This document shows, in pieces, positions 46,569-58,539 of a DNA stretch of 64,000 nucleotides. A program made the translations under genes and the position numbers. Source of the stretch: Blasia pusilla (taxonomy: Eukaryota > Marchantiophyta > Marchantiopsida > Blasiales); assembly GCA_050084515.1 (NCBI GenBank), contig CM114272.1, positions 20,894,001 to 20,958,000 on the forward strand, given 5' to 3'. Each line of letters starts with the position of its first letter. Positions within the stretch are counted from its first letter, which is position 1. The notes under the pieces are model-generated. The model was not told the origin of the DNA. It did not search any database and worked only from the letters and a program-made list of their open reading frames with translations.

Positions 46569-49500
46569 CTATTTTTTAAGGGCAACAATGGTTCTGTGCC
46601 TTGGTGAACATTCTGCTTGAGTTGGGTATGTGAACCCCCGCTCTTCAATAGCCTTCTCAATACCAAACGATATGTAGTCATCAAAGTAGGGCTCAGTTGC
46701 TTTGAACTGTCGTCACAAACCAACCAATTCATCTTTAGTTCCACTGTAGATCTCTATGTTCTTCCCCTTCTTAAGTCAACCATCACGGTCGTTGACCACA
46801 AATTGTTTCGTCTAAGCTACCACACTGAAATCTAAAGGACACAATACAAGCTGTGGTTTAAGAACTTGCACTGGAATCATACCCCAGGACTTTACACTAA
46901 TATGTGCAGCTATCATCAAGAAAACCTATTGGTCCTTTCTTTGATGTAGAGAATTCTCATATGTCAGGATTGGACGACGAAAGAGTACTTACTGCAGCAA
47001 AGCTAAACGCATTGTTGATCACACGTTGAAGCAGAGGACTGTAAGGGTTCACCTCCATTATCGAAAGGGCCCCTCCCCGCCTCAGTAATCGATGTGCCTC
47101 TTCAATAACCTGGATGCCACAGTCATTATTTGAGCCAACAATATATGCTGCTCACTCTAATCCAGAAAGACATGAAAGATGTTCAGTACGCTTCTGCAGA
47201 ATGAAGTGGTCGATATGACTAGCAGAGAGGACTGTTCCACTTAGAAGAGCTCCCACTGGGAAGTAAATAACTCAAAGTCTCAATTTACAGCTACCTCATG
47301 CATTACCACAAGCTTCTGTTTAATCAGCAAATGAGTCCACACACAAGCACCTAAAATGAAAATAATGTTACCTGCTTGGTGGCAGACCGAGGCAGTTCAT
47401 GGCAGACCAAGCATATTGAGACTAGGTCATACACCCCTGAAGGTAAACCGGTATATTCTCCCGCAGCATGCAGAAATTGCACCGACTTGCTCTTACCCTT
47501 CATCACCACTTCAAGAGGAGATAGCTGCTAAGTGGTGCAACCTTTTTTAATACCTATATTAGATAACTCCTCAATATGCTATCTTAATATGAGAAAATAT
47601 GAAGTTGTTGCCATATATTTTGGCTAAAGTTTTAGGATTTCCAGTGAGCTCACCGTTTCCTTTAAGCGGAAGTTGGCGACTGAAATGAAATAAGGTGAAA
47701 GTTCAACCCCTACAGTCAGGGCATTTGGAAACACCTGAACCACATCACAAGGTATGGAATTTTGATTAGCACTCATTCAAACAACTAAAAGCGCTAGCCA
47801 CATGAAGCACAGTAGAGATCTGAGCATATGTTCAATTGTCACGCAACCACATCAACACTATTTCTCAACTACCGAAGTTGAGAAATATATTATTATTACA
47901 GGTATCTTCTTTCTGACGATGTCCAGGAATTATAGCATCCAACTGCTCCACTTACCAGTCTCTTTGAGATCAGCTGCGATGACTCCAGTGTAACCCACTT
48001 TGACAGCTTTCAGACCACAAGAATGACATAACACATAGGAACAGTGATCTTCCTTTCAAGTAACATCAGAACTAACTACATCTTCTGAAATACACTTCCA
48101 TAGAAAGCTCCATGATATGAACAGAATCTGAGTTGAATATTCAAGCATGGACAAAACCTCCAAATAGAGTTAATGCAGACCTCATGGAGACTAAAAGTGC
48201 TGAGGCCAGGTCCACAACCAATATCAACAATTGCATGGGGGGTTTCCTTCAGCATTCGTAGCATTTTCTTATGATAGGACTTTCTCAGCCGCATATCTCC
48301 ATCTGGATCCATTCTTTTCTTCTGCAGGAGATGAAGGGCACTGTGAGCGGGCAATTCATAGTTTCTTCCATTTTAATTTTTGCACTAGTATCTATACAAA
48401 AACTTGAAACTGAAGAACCAACCCGACTGAATTTGATCATCACACGGTTGACATTCCCCCTAGACACAGCAGGGTAAATTTGGCAGCATCAATTACAGGT
48501 ATAGAGGTAAAAATTTAGAAGCACCGACTCCATTGGACTTGAGGACAGATGTCACTGTTTGCTTTGGACAACCCATTCCAATAAGCCTCTAGAGTGCAGT
48601 GACAAATACAACCACGGTCCAGAGAAAGAACAGGAAGAGAGAACTTTGATGTTTCCTGTGGAATAACAGAAGCAACACACCGCTTGTAGAAGATCCTAAT
48701 CAAGACAGCGTTCTGCAATTCAATTCACTTGTTCTGCTTTTCAATTCAATTAGAATTCTGATTCAATTCAGAGTAAACAGGGGCCAGCCATAGGTTTACG
48801 GACAATTGACAACATCCTGGCTTAACCATGGTGAAAGCCACGTCTTTAATAGGGAAGCCACAGAAAAATGAAGGCGTGTTATTGCCAATGACCAGAAAGA
48901 CACATGGATGGGTAGAATTGACAGATGAGAAAATAAAGAGACAACCCACAAACTGTACATGTGTGCCATCATAAATCGTAGAAATGTATAAACGACCAGT
49001 GTGGGTATGGGACAGCCTTTCCGAGATTCCATACTGTAGTGATGTCACACATCACTGTTCGCATTGCTTAAGATCCCTTCGAACATGCCCTCACACATCG
49101 TCACAGGCACACTTTACTCTTATTCTCTTCGCTTTGACATTATCTTGGGTCGTCCCACAATGCACTCTCTCATTCGAGTCCAGACCCAACGAAAGACTGA
49201 AACATTGTTCCATCGAAAGAGGAGATGAGATAAAATAAATGGGCATAATAACATATCTACTACGACAAAGTTGCTGGGAAAAGTTCACGCACCTCTGGAT
49301 CAAATACGTTCGCGTGAACGGATCTGGCTGCAAGCTCCGCCTCCCAAGCAGCATCCCATGAAAGATTTCCATGTTCGTAGGCATGAAAAGGTTTCAAATA
49401 GTACTGATGTACACGAGAAGCGAGTCATGAAGACTACAGGAAAATCCAGTCCCTTTGACAACACTCAGAATCAACTTCCTACACAGAAACGTCTGAAAGG

Positions 49501-50425
49501 CCACGCATGGTGAAAATATACTGACGCACAGATTCTATTGCCAAGTAATAGCACGCCTTGGAGGACTCACCGTAGGGTATTCCACATACTTATTCTGAAT
49601 CTGTTTCATTTCTTCATCCCAATCATGTAGACGCAATTTGGCAATCTCTGGAGCCCAAGGATAGCCGATTTCGGTGCCCCTTTCGATTATCATAGACCTC
49701 GCTTTACCTGCTGCAAACTTGAAAAATGGCTCATACGAAAACAACGCGTTGACAGCCACACTTGCAATGCTAAAGGGTGATAATCCACCTTTCCCGGTCT
49801 CCACGTCTTCTTTAGACAAGTCATTTTGCTTCTGCGGTGCTACGGAGTAATTGCAGTGGACGATAGTCGTACTGTGAATTTTCGGCTTCCCAAATGTACA
49901 GCTCCTCCACACCGAGCAATGACCCTACAACACACAGCCACAGTGATTCAGCTCCTGGCGTCGTTCCTGGTTCTCAGTTTTGTTCTCCCTATATCCCAAG
50001 TAAGCAGCACTGTGACACTCCTCCAGCTTTTCTAATACGTTCAGAGTTAGAAGAGCCCGCTGGGGCGGCACAATGTGCGGCGGAAGACCAGGAATCACCA
50101 AAAAAGCCCAACAAACACGACCCCGGTCCGCTACATGTCATAAGCTCAAATTCGATAAATCTTTGGCTTCCCACTGAACCAAAAGAACGACCACACACAT
50201 CTTCATGGACTGAAATGTAATCAGACGACCACCACCATCCACTGCGAACAGTACGATGGCGAAGAGCCAAACTGACCCTCCGCTTTGACATCAATTCCAA
50301 ATCTCTGGAAAACACGCCATCCGAGAGTCGTGAAGAGAAAAAAAATCACAGAAGTCACAAATCCCCCGAGAATAGATTACCAGTGAGATCCCAGATAGGG
50401 CCATTGCAGATTGGGACACCGCCAT
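46569..50425 (-). CDS. SAM-dependent methyltransferase, probably plastid-targeted, eight exons
   Basis: A class I methyltransferase of a plant family with no settled substrate. Exons in coding order: 50425-50381, 49924-49571, 49403-49293, 48321-48181, 47734-47654, 47527-47372, 47109-46993, 46706-46569. All have GT-AG borders and phase 0, giving 380 residues. Order of blocks: a short Ser-rich N-terminus; EIGYPWAPEIAKLRLHDWD; YYLKPFHAYEHGNLSWDAAW; the SAM-binding VDIGCGPGLSTFSL; TVGVELSPYF (acidic residue contacting SAM); GLPSGVYDLVSICLVCHELP; EEAHRLLRRGGALSIMEVNP; and YFDDYISFGIEKAIEERGF with the C-terminus ECSPRHRTIVALKK. Every exon joins in frame without stops. Exon 1 is the least certain, because exon 2 has an in-frame stop just before its start and no good ATG. 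A plastid transit peptide is inferred from composition. Confidence 0.88.
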
Positions 50426-51218
50426 GGCGTGCGGCGACAGAGAACGGCAGTCCGAAACACCGATCGGTCCCCAAACTCGAGCGCCCAGGAGCGACCGACG
50501 CCGACGAGCCTCAGGGAGAAGGCACAAACAAACCGGAAGGTGTATCGGAGGGGCATGATAACATATCCATTCCAGATAACATATCCATTCCAGCACATCA
50601 CACAGCCTTGAGAGGATTTCGAATTTACGTGGCTCTTCTCCGGATCATGCTTCTTGTGTATTCAGTTGTAAAACTCATTTTATAATCTATATTATAATTC
50701 GAGGAAGGGGGTATTACTTTATTTAGTAGTTCCCAAGAAGTAAAAGGAACATTTGAAAATAGTGGTTGACATTCAAAATTTTGGTAAATAAATCTAAAGA
50801 CGATGTTTGCCAATCATTTTTTACGTCTCAAATTTGGAAAATAACCTATCCCATAGTATATTTGTCAATTTAGTAGTAGTCCAAATTTCATTTGTGCATA
50901 TGGGCGATCCTACGTGGACAATCTATATTATTATTTGAATATGGGGTTACTATAAGTAAAGATGAAAAAAAATAACTTTAGAAGTGAAGCTAACTATTAA
51001 AAAAATAATTTATCTCATGTTAAGGGAGGCAAGACTATTTTCTACTCGGGGCTTCGCACAAATGTTCACATGACATTGGTTAGTGATATGTGGTGCAATT
51101 GTATCCACACAAGTGTGTGATACTAGGGAAACTTGCACAACCACAGTTGAAGTCATGGAACTTGCATAGCCAAAGCTGGAGTCATGGAACTTGCATACTC
51201 AAGGGAGTCGCAGCTCTG
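50426..51218. other. upstream region of the methyltransferase gene and intergenic DNA
   Basis: The first 150 bp are GC-rich and may hold the leader. Two Helitron-like 5' ends ('tctatattataattcg' at 50688 and 'tctatattattatttg' at 50926) have no identified 3' ends. No gene is supported. Confidence 0.4.
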
Positions 51219-51505
51219 TGTCGTGCGCATACACATTGCTATATAACATACATCGTTGTCATCGACTACACAGACAAACACACATTATCCCATGCTAACT
51301 CATGGCATCCAAACATCGAGACGATAGTGGTGGAGAACAACCTTAGGAGGTCGAGGATGACATGTTGAGCTCAAGGCTACACATATCCTCAGAGAGCAGG
51401 TTTCCCGTGGCCTCAACAAGTCATCTTCGACCTCTTGAGGTTGTCCTCCCCTATCCTCGAAGGCGTTCTACTAGATTTCTTCGATCTATGCTAAAAGACG
51501 TGACA
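51219..51505 (-). mobile_element. solo LTR of the DNMT/PHD retroelement family, internally deleted
   Basis: It runs from 'tgtcgtgcgc' (module A) to 'aaaagacgtgaca' (LTR body end) with most of the body missing. The 4-bp direct repeat 'tctg' flanks it on both sides (51215-51218 and 51506-51509). It supports the same termini and 4-bp duplications as copies 2 and 3. Confidence 0.85.
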
Positions 51506-51780
51506 TCTGGATGGAGGTGAATTAGAGCTCTCGGTGGGAGTGAAGTTGGAGCTCTAGGCTCAAGAAAAATTCAAGTTGTGGCAGAGGCCAAGCTCAAGGT
51601 GACTTTTTAAATGTGTGTGATTAGCTCGCCAACGCATATTTTCAAATTTTCCTCCTCTAGAATATGAACGTCTGAGGTGAAAGTGACAAATCCCGCCTAC
51701 AAAGGTTGTCGAACGCCTCCAGCCACGGTTGCTGCTACTCCTGGATCTCGAAAGAAAAGACCAAAGGTCATTAGTCCCAT

Positions 51781-52566
51781 TGTCGTGCACATACTCATCG
51801 CTATACAACATACATCGCTGTCACCGAATAAACACACAAACACGCACGATCACATGCTAACTCATGGCATCCAAACAACGACACAAGAACTACCAAAATA
51901 TCTCCAATGTAAAATAAGATCAAATCTCTCTCACAACACTATAGTTCTCACATGTGTGCACTCTCACATGTCTCTCTCAATGTCAAACCAAACCCACTCT
52001 CCTAAAGAGAGGTTTGGGTTACACACACAAGGCAAGCAAGACCATAGCTCTGCCGCCTCATCCGAAGAAGTTCAACAAAGAGAGAATGAGCTCTCAAACT
52101 CTCTCTCCTTGAGGTATATCCCTTCCTTCTCCCAAGCTCTCTCCATGGTAACCTATGCTCCCAAGTCACCTCCTTGGCGCTTGACCTGATGTAGGAGGTC
52201 AAGGGACACTTACCAAAAATAGAAATTCGATCATATACTCAAAATGGTATGTACCTAAAATAGTAAGTTCCTCAATATGGCTCCAAATGAGCCGAAACGA
52301 AGGGGAAACCTGCTCTCTCAGGTTTTCTGGGGCCTCAGTAGATCATCCTCAACCTATTGAGTCTGTCCTCCACTACTCACGAAGGCGCTCTACTAGATCT
52401 CACCGATCTATCCTAAAAGACGTGACAGTTATCGTGCGCATACACATCGCTACACATCGCTACACAACATACATCGTTGTCACCGAACACACACACAAAC
52501 ATGCACGATCCCATGCTAACTCATGGCATCCAAACAACGAGACAAGAAGTACCAAAATATCTCCAA
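51781..52566 (-). repeat. 3' LTR of copy 2 with module A on both sides
   Basis: Body 51908-52427 (520 bp), outer module A 51781-51907, inner module A 52428-52566. A purine run, read on the minus strand as 'ctaggggggcg' (52568-52578), lies just inside and resembles a polypurine tract. The 5' LTR has only the body. Confidence 0.8.
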
Positions 52567-52747
52567 TCGCCCCCCTAGTTGGTGGTTAGGTCCCTCTAAC
52601 TCCAGATAGCCATCTATCCCTACCTACCATGACATACATCTCTCGGATAATAAGAGCAAGAAGGCCAAGTGCTCATGTGACCCCATCGTTAGTCGCCTTC
52701 TTGTCATCCATGTCACAGACACAAGTCGGAATGTAGAACTACCTACT

Positions 52748-52897
52748 CTATGAACATCTGAGACACATCCATCGTCCTTGAGGAACCCTAGTGAGAGGTG
52801 GCGTCAAACATGCCATATGCCATCCTCTCGAATACCCATCACAGACTAGCATGGTGGTTGCACCATGGGCGGAACCACACAACATACACCGCAAGCC
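52748..52897 (-). pseudogene. PHD finger, copy 2
   Basis: Ligands CMLC, CDGY, GWHMAC and WMCLRC, ending in a stop directly after RCS, so this is the natural C-terminus of the polyprotein. One zinc ligand is Tyr, while copy 1 has Cys there. The C4HC3 spacing is that of PHD fingers, which read histone H3. Confidence 0.85.
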
Positions 52898-54420
52898 TAC
52901 AGGAACTATTGCTAAGCTCGGATCAAATGTACCATCAATGTTCGGAAGATGACATGGCGCACAGTTACGCACATGGTCCTTCCAAACCATACCATCGTAT
53001 CCCTCCAATAAGAGAACACCGGATGGCAAAACCTCACGCACTCTCAAGATGGTGCGCCCTGCAGTCACATCCAACATCGTGGGTGCAGTTTGCTGCAAGT
53101 ACACATAGTCTCCTTGATGGAACCTCCGGATAGTAGGTTGGTAACCACCTCCCCCAATAGTCACATACTTCAACGTATCTCGATGTTGCACAATTGCCAA
53201 GTTCTCAAACGCCACGGGCATCACTCTCCGAAACAACTCAGCCCTCTGAGAACATGCTCGCATCCATACATTAGGGTCATCAAGGTTCAACACCTCACCA
53301 ACATCTCTACGAATGGCAGCAGGTAAATCTGAATCTCAGCCATAAAGCAACAAGTACGGTGAGAAAGACGCTAAGGATGCATGTCTGTTGAATCTGTATC
53401 CCATCGCCAACCACGGCAATTGAAGGTCCCAATCTCCTAGGTGACCTCTCTGCAAGCCATACTTGCGTAGTCTTCTCTTCGTCGTCTGCACAACTCGCTC
53501 CGCTAGTCCATCCGCCTCAAGATGATCTCGCAAAGTAGTGCGGTGGTCGATCAATGCCTCATCACACAAGGCCTGAAACTCCCCGCGGAACTCTGTAAGA
53601 TGGTCTGTCAACACCTTAGCTCGTGCGTCGTAATGACTCAACACTCGATCTAGGAAGGCATACGCTACTCCCTCACTCGCTTTGTCAGGAAATGCAACCA
53701 ACTCTATCCACTTCAAGAAGTGCTCGACCATCACCAACACATAACGACTATGGCGCTCCGTCAAAGGCAAAGGTCTTGCAAAATCCAAACTCCATCTATA
53801 ACCTAAACCCATGATTGGAAGTGGATGCAACTATGGAGTCGGAGCATTAAACGATGCTCGCACTTGATCACACACCATGCATCTGGCAACAAAATGCTTA
53901 ACGTCAGTCTACATGCCTCGCCACCAATACTGAATCTAGAGCAAGTTGTACATCCGCTTCACTCTAAAATGACCCAACTCCTCGTAGGCATGACGCACCA
54001 AACGTGCTCTCTACAAAGGATGAGGCACTACACGCACGCTACCATCCTCCCACACTTGCAACACATGTGTGCCCTCCCACCGGAACCGTCTAGCTTGCTA
54101 TAGGATCTGATCCCGCTCGCGACGCTGCCCGTACGCAGGTATCCCAAGACCACTCCATCGTCGTGAATATCTTGGCCACCTGTCGTCTCCTCACCGACAT
54201 CTGGATCTAAGGACTCTCCATCAGACCTCGCCATCGAAGTCTCAGCAATCTGGCTCTCCATAGCCAACAAGCCCAAATAGGCTGACACATGCCATCTTAG
54301 CACCAACTCCTCATCACTCTCACCATGCCAACGAGCTCCAGTCGTATCTCGTTGACTCGGGCATGGGTTACGGCTCAAACCATATGCATCCCGGTTGAGC
54401 GTCCCACGTCTATGCACCAC
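52898..54420 (-). pseudogene. integrase, copy 2
   Basis: The frame 53336-53830 holds the core: SLDFARPLPL, VLTDHLTEFRGEF and EADGLAERVVQ, giving D, D and E. 52898-53293 gives the C-terminal DNA-binding part (TAGRTILRVREVLPSGVLLLEG) in one frame with the PHD finger. The zinc-binding HHCC part lies at 53840-54010 with stops. A short gap of frame around 53300-53335 contains one stop. Confidence 0.88.
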
Positions 54421-54435
54421 CTGAAAGTCATACTC

Positions 54436-55640
54436 TTATAACAAAAGAGCCCACCTTGCAAGCTTCCTTGTAAGCTTGTCGGACTCCATCAACCACTTAA
54501 GTGGCTGATGATCAGTACTAATGGTAAATGGATTGCCGAATAGATAACATCTAAAATGTGCGACAGCCCACAATGGAGCCAAAAACTCACCCTCATACGA
54601 GCTATACTTCACCTCTGCAGCGTTGTTCGAGCGACTAGCATAAGCCACCACGAACTCTCTACCATCATCGTCATGTTGGGTGAGCACGGCTCCAAGCCCC
54701 AACATGCTCCAATCGGTATGCAACTGGAAAGGACGCCCCCTGATTGGTCTGCTCAATATGGGCACGGACGTCAATCTGTCCTTGAGCATCTAAAATGCTC
54801 TCTCTTGCTCATCCCCCCAGTGCCACTCTTGATCCACCTTGGTCATCAAGGTTAGCGGCTTTGCAATCAAACTAAAACCCTTGACGTACTATCAATAGAA
54901 ATCCGCCAATCCCATGAATGCACGAAATCGACTCACATCTGTAGGGCGGGGAATGCGTGAAATAGCCTCTACCTTTGTTTGCTGCACACCATGGCCCCTT
55001 GGATATATTGTATGACCCAAGTACTCAATCTGGCCATAGAAGAACTTGCACTTGCTTGGATGTAGCTTCAATCCATGTAACTGCAATCGTCGAAACACCT
55101 CCTCTAGATGTCGCTCATGCTCCTCAACCGTGGCGCTAAAGACTACAATGTCATCAATATAACACCTAGAAAAATCCAGACCTGCCAAGATCCTATCCAT
55201 GACCCTCTGAAACTTAGCCGGGACATTCTTTAACCCGAATGGTAAGAACTGCCACTGGTACAAACAATCCTTCCCGTGAGGATCGATGCCCCAAAATGCC
55301 GTCTTCTACCTGTCCTCCAATCTGATAAGCAGCTGATGGTATCCGGCTCGTAATTCCAATGAACTGAAGGTCTTTGCATGCCCAATCGCATGAAAGATCT
55401 CCTCAAGGGTGGGCATGGCATACCTATCGGACTTTGTCTACCGATTGATAGGTCGATAATCTCCACACATCTGCCTATCCGTTCAGTTGCCATGCACATC
55501 CTTCTTCGCAGGCATGACAGTGGCAGATGCATACTCTCCATGTGACATCTCCACTAGTCTAGTCCTACTCCAACTACAACCTGGCTCCTACTCTGAATCA
55601 GAGCCCTCTCCATGTCACTGTACCTGTAGGGTCGTCAGAA
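54436..55640 (-). pseudogene. reverse transcriptase and RNase H, copy 2
   Basis: Reverse transcriptase shows LPFGLKNVPAEFQRVMDRIL and the intact catalytic box CYIDDIVVFS (near 55150-55180). RNase H (54436-54789) has HTDWSMLGLGAVLTQ, YEGEFLAPLWAV and TDHQPLKWLM, so all acidic positions are present. Stops occur at the fingers (55541 and further) and between the two domains. Confidence 0.9.
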
Positions 55641-56099
55641 GATCGCGTGTCACTCGACAACTCAATGCGGATCCCTGGACCCTTTAGCTTACCCAAATCA
55701 TGCATACTAAATGCAAAATAGCTCCTATAACTCCTAAGGAACTGGTGTATCCGGTGCCGCTCTCTTCTTGTCAACTTAGGGCCCATATCTGGCTCCCAAG
55801 TCTCCATCGTGACTACAGTAGGACTCTCCGGTGCGGATGTCGGTGGTTGCTATGGTGCAACCCTGTCTCGGAAAATAGAATTCTCATCTCCACGTGCAGA
55901 ACCCAGAACCACACTCAATGTTGTGGCTATCATCTCTTGCCATACCTGCAAAACATCCCAAGAAGCTCAAGGGTGTCTCTCTCGATCACCCATGGTGTGT
56001 CAATCTCCTCGGGTCTCGCCCCTAGCCATAGCCTCAACCGCCTCGGTAGGCATGGGGCTCACCAACGCAACAGTTGTGATGTGTCGCATCCTCAAACGA

Positions 56100-57381
56100 C
56101 GTTGCTCAACTACTCCTAAGCTACAAATCCATGTCAAGCAGTTCACGTCCATCGCCTCATCCAAGACATGACGTCATGATGCCTCTAATAGTAACGGTAC
56201 TGCCGTCACTCCTGTGGGGAATCCCATCGCTCGCTCTTGCTTATCGGCATTGGGCTCCACCAACCTTTGTACTTGATCATCCCAAACCAAGCCAAGTCCG
56301 ACCTCCTTGAATGCATAGAAAGTGGGAAAACTCACCAATGTGGGGAAGGCTGCACATGGCCTACCACTCATGTTGACCACATTCAACGGCGGTCGATCAT
56401 CTAGCCTCATTGCATGTGATTGACTGCCTGGATCCAATATACAATCCACCAACAAATCGAAGGGGCGCTCCACTCTTGCATATGCCCTCCGTAACACCTC
56501 GTGTGGTACCAAGTTGGTCCATCAAAGACACGGGCGATGTGCTCGTAAACCCACACTCGCCGCATCTAACAACACTGCCGGACTGATCCATGCGCGCACC
56601 TCATGTGCACTCGTCACCACGCGGGACCTCGAATAGCCCAAAATTGGCACATTCTCCAAAATGTATGTTGGAGAACGAGGTTGATGCTCATGTAAATGTC
56701 GCAAGATCCGCATCATCTCCCAAAACAACCTCGACAGAGTGTCAACTAACCCGCTACCTCGTCCAACACTCGATTGGCCCTGACACGGCCAACCAGCAAT
56801 GACCAAGTCTAGGGTCCCTACCCGCTCCAAGTCCTGCGCCCCCAACAATGAAATGTCCCTCAGTAGGGAACTCTGGTAACCCTGAATGGCGGACGCAAAC
56901 AACAAGTCGGGGAAACAAAGGCGTAACAACGCCATATGGTGAAGCGCGCCTCGCAACATCATCAATCTCCACATACAGTACTGTTGCAGGCATACTCCAA
57001 CGTGCAAAACATCAGCTAACCAAGTGCTGATCCCTCCAAAGAGATCCAACATCCAAATATCCTTCTCGGGGATGCACCACACTATCGGGGTGGTGTCCAA
57101 AGGGGTTATAGCAGCACTCCTGCGTACTTGGGGTTCCTTTGACCGGTCACACTCTGGTGCAAACATCTCGCTCCATGCGGTTTGCACATGCTCAATGGCT
57201 AAGCCTCGGAGCTCCTCAATCGAGCCCCAAAGCGCACCTCTCCTCCACGGACTGATGCATCTACCATGACACTCCTCTGCATAGAAATTTGAGGAACGGG
57301 AGTATCCTCTGCATGGACATGTCCCTGAATCAAATCACTAGGCCAAGTGATGGCATTGCTAAATGCTACTAAGGTCGCCAT
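56100..57381 (-). pseudogene. DNMT3-like cytosine-5 DNA methyltransferase domain, copy 2
   Basis: The best-preserved copy: one frame of 221 residues (56522-57187) holds motif I MLDLFGGIS (about 57030-57056), motif IV GWPCQGQSS (catalytic Cys; PCQG at 56777-56788), LFWEMMRIL, motif VI ENVPI (ENV at 56648-56656) and the motif VIII-like block GLRAHRP. After one stop (about 56521) the frame 56174-56512 gives FPTLVSFP, QRLVEPNADKQERAMGFP and the final RRHVLDEAMDVNCLTW block. The motif order I-IV-VI-VIII-IX/X is the non-permuted DNMT3 type. It would methylate cytosine in DNA using SAM. I see no PWWP, ADD or UBA domain next to it. In the polyprotein it follows protease directly. Confidence 0.9.
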
Positions 57382-57393
57382 CTCTCCTGGCCA

Positions 57394-58464
57394 TCACTCG
57401 ATCACTGCACCTATGAATCGAACGGGTAATGAGCTAAGGCACCCATCACCTGACTGCCATCCTGGTCTGTAGGACGTTGACTCCTCCCAATAATCCAAGG
57501 AAAACCCCATCGGATATAACACTGCTCCATCAACCAAGACGTCGTAGCACTCTGCATCAGTCACTATTGCCTTGGCTCGGACCACGGACTCATCTGTAGG
57601 ATGGCCTGGGCGAATCCTCACCACGACCTCTTGTCGGGTGATATATTGTGTGGTACTCGCTCCACCCAAGGATGTGTGTATATGGAATGGAAAACGCTCC
57701 ACATCGGCTCTCGTCAAGCCCAATCCTTTGAATGACGCTTTCTCCAACATCAGGGGTTGCGCTCCTGAATCCAACAAGTCGCGCTGCAGACTAAAAGCTC
57801 TATCTCCGAGACTCACCAACTGGAAGACCTCTCCTTGGTTATCCAGCAACACAACACTAGGAGAAGCCATGGCACGCTCTATCGCAGATCTAACGGGCAT
57901 CTCCGTTGTCCTAGCAGCCGCAGCCTGCCATGAGTCTGACATGGACGGCCCGAGCATCCGCTCCAAGGGCAGGTCCATCACCTCCTCTGCAATCACCTAT
58001 GAATGTAATGCAGGAACTCCAACTCCACGCTCACATAGCGTAGCGGCCAGCCAAAAAGCCTCGGCGGGCATACCTCCCAACGTCATAACATTAGAAGCAG
58101 AAAATAAAGGAGCGCGGTACACAACAGTGGCCGCCCCCAACAACGTGCTCGACACATGCCCCTCCTGAGCATCAGCAATAAGAGTGGTCGCACTCGCTTC
58201 TTCCATCGCCCTTCGTGCCTGCACACCAACAACATCACCAACTCTCTAAGAACTTTGATCAAGACCCATCGATGGGAACCTCATCGCCTCGAACAACGTG
58301 AAAGATTGAGGAAGCCTAGTTTGTTTCCTGGCTTCCCCTTGCTGTGGATCCAACTTTACGGCTACTCCACGCATCACAACTGCGGCGGCCTCCATCTGGG
58401 CAACCCCGCACATCCAACCAGGATCCTCCATATCTCTGGCTGCTCCATATGATGTCGATGCCAC
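57394..58464 (-). pseudogene. protease and preceding linker, copy 2
   Basis: The frame 57394-57996 has the catalytic LLDSGAQPLMLEK, then LGGASTTQY and VDGAVLYPMGFSLDYW, as expected for a retropepsin-like core of about 100 residues. The linker (57997-58464) is Ala/Met/Arg-rich and separated by one TAG. It feeds into the methyltransferase domain without a recognisable gap. Confidence 0.75.
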
Positions 58465-58539
58465 GGATTAGGCATCGGGTAACCTCAATGCCATAGCGGC
58501 AATCTGCTCCAAAGCTACTGATGTATCGAGCGATCCCAC

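Noticed and set aside
47940-47992. A possible extra exon of the methyltransferase (reading GYTGVIAADLKET, with a 'gtaagt' donor)
   Set aside because: The exon at 47654-47734 supplies the family sequence expected here (VFPNALTVGVELSPYF); adding this piece would duplicate that segment.
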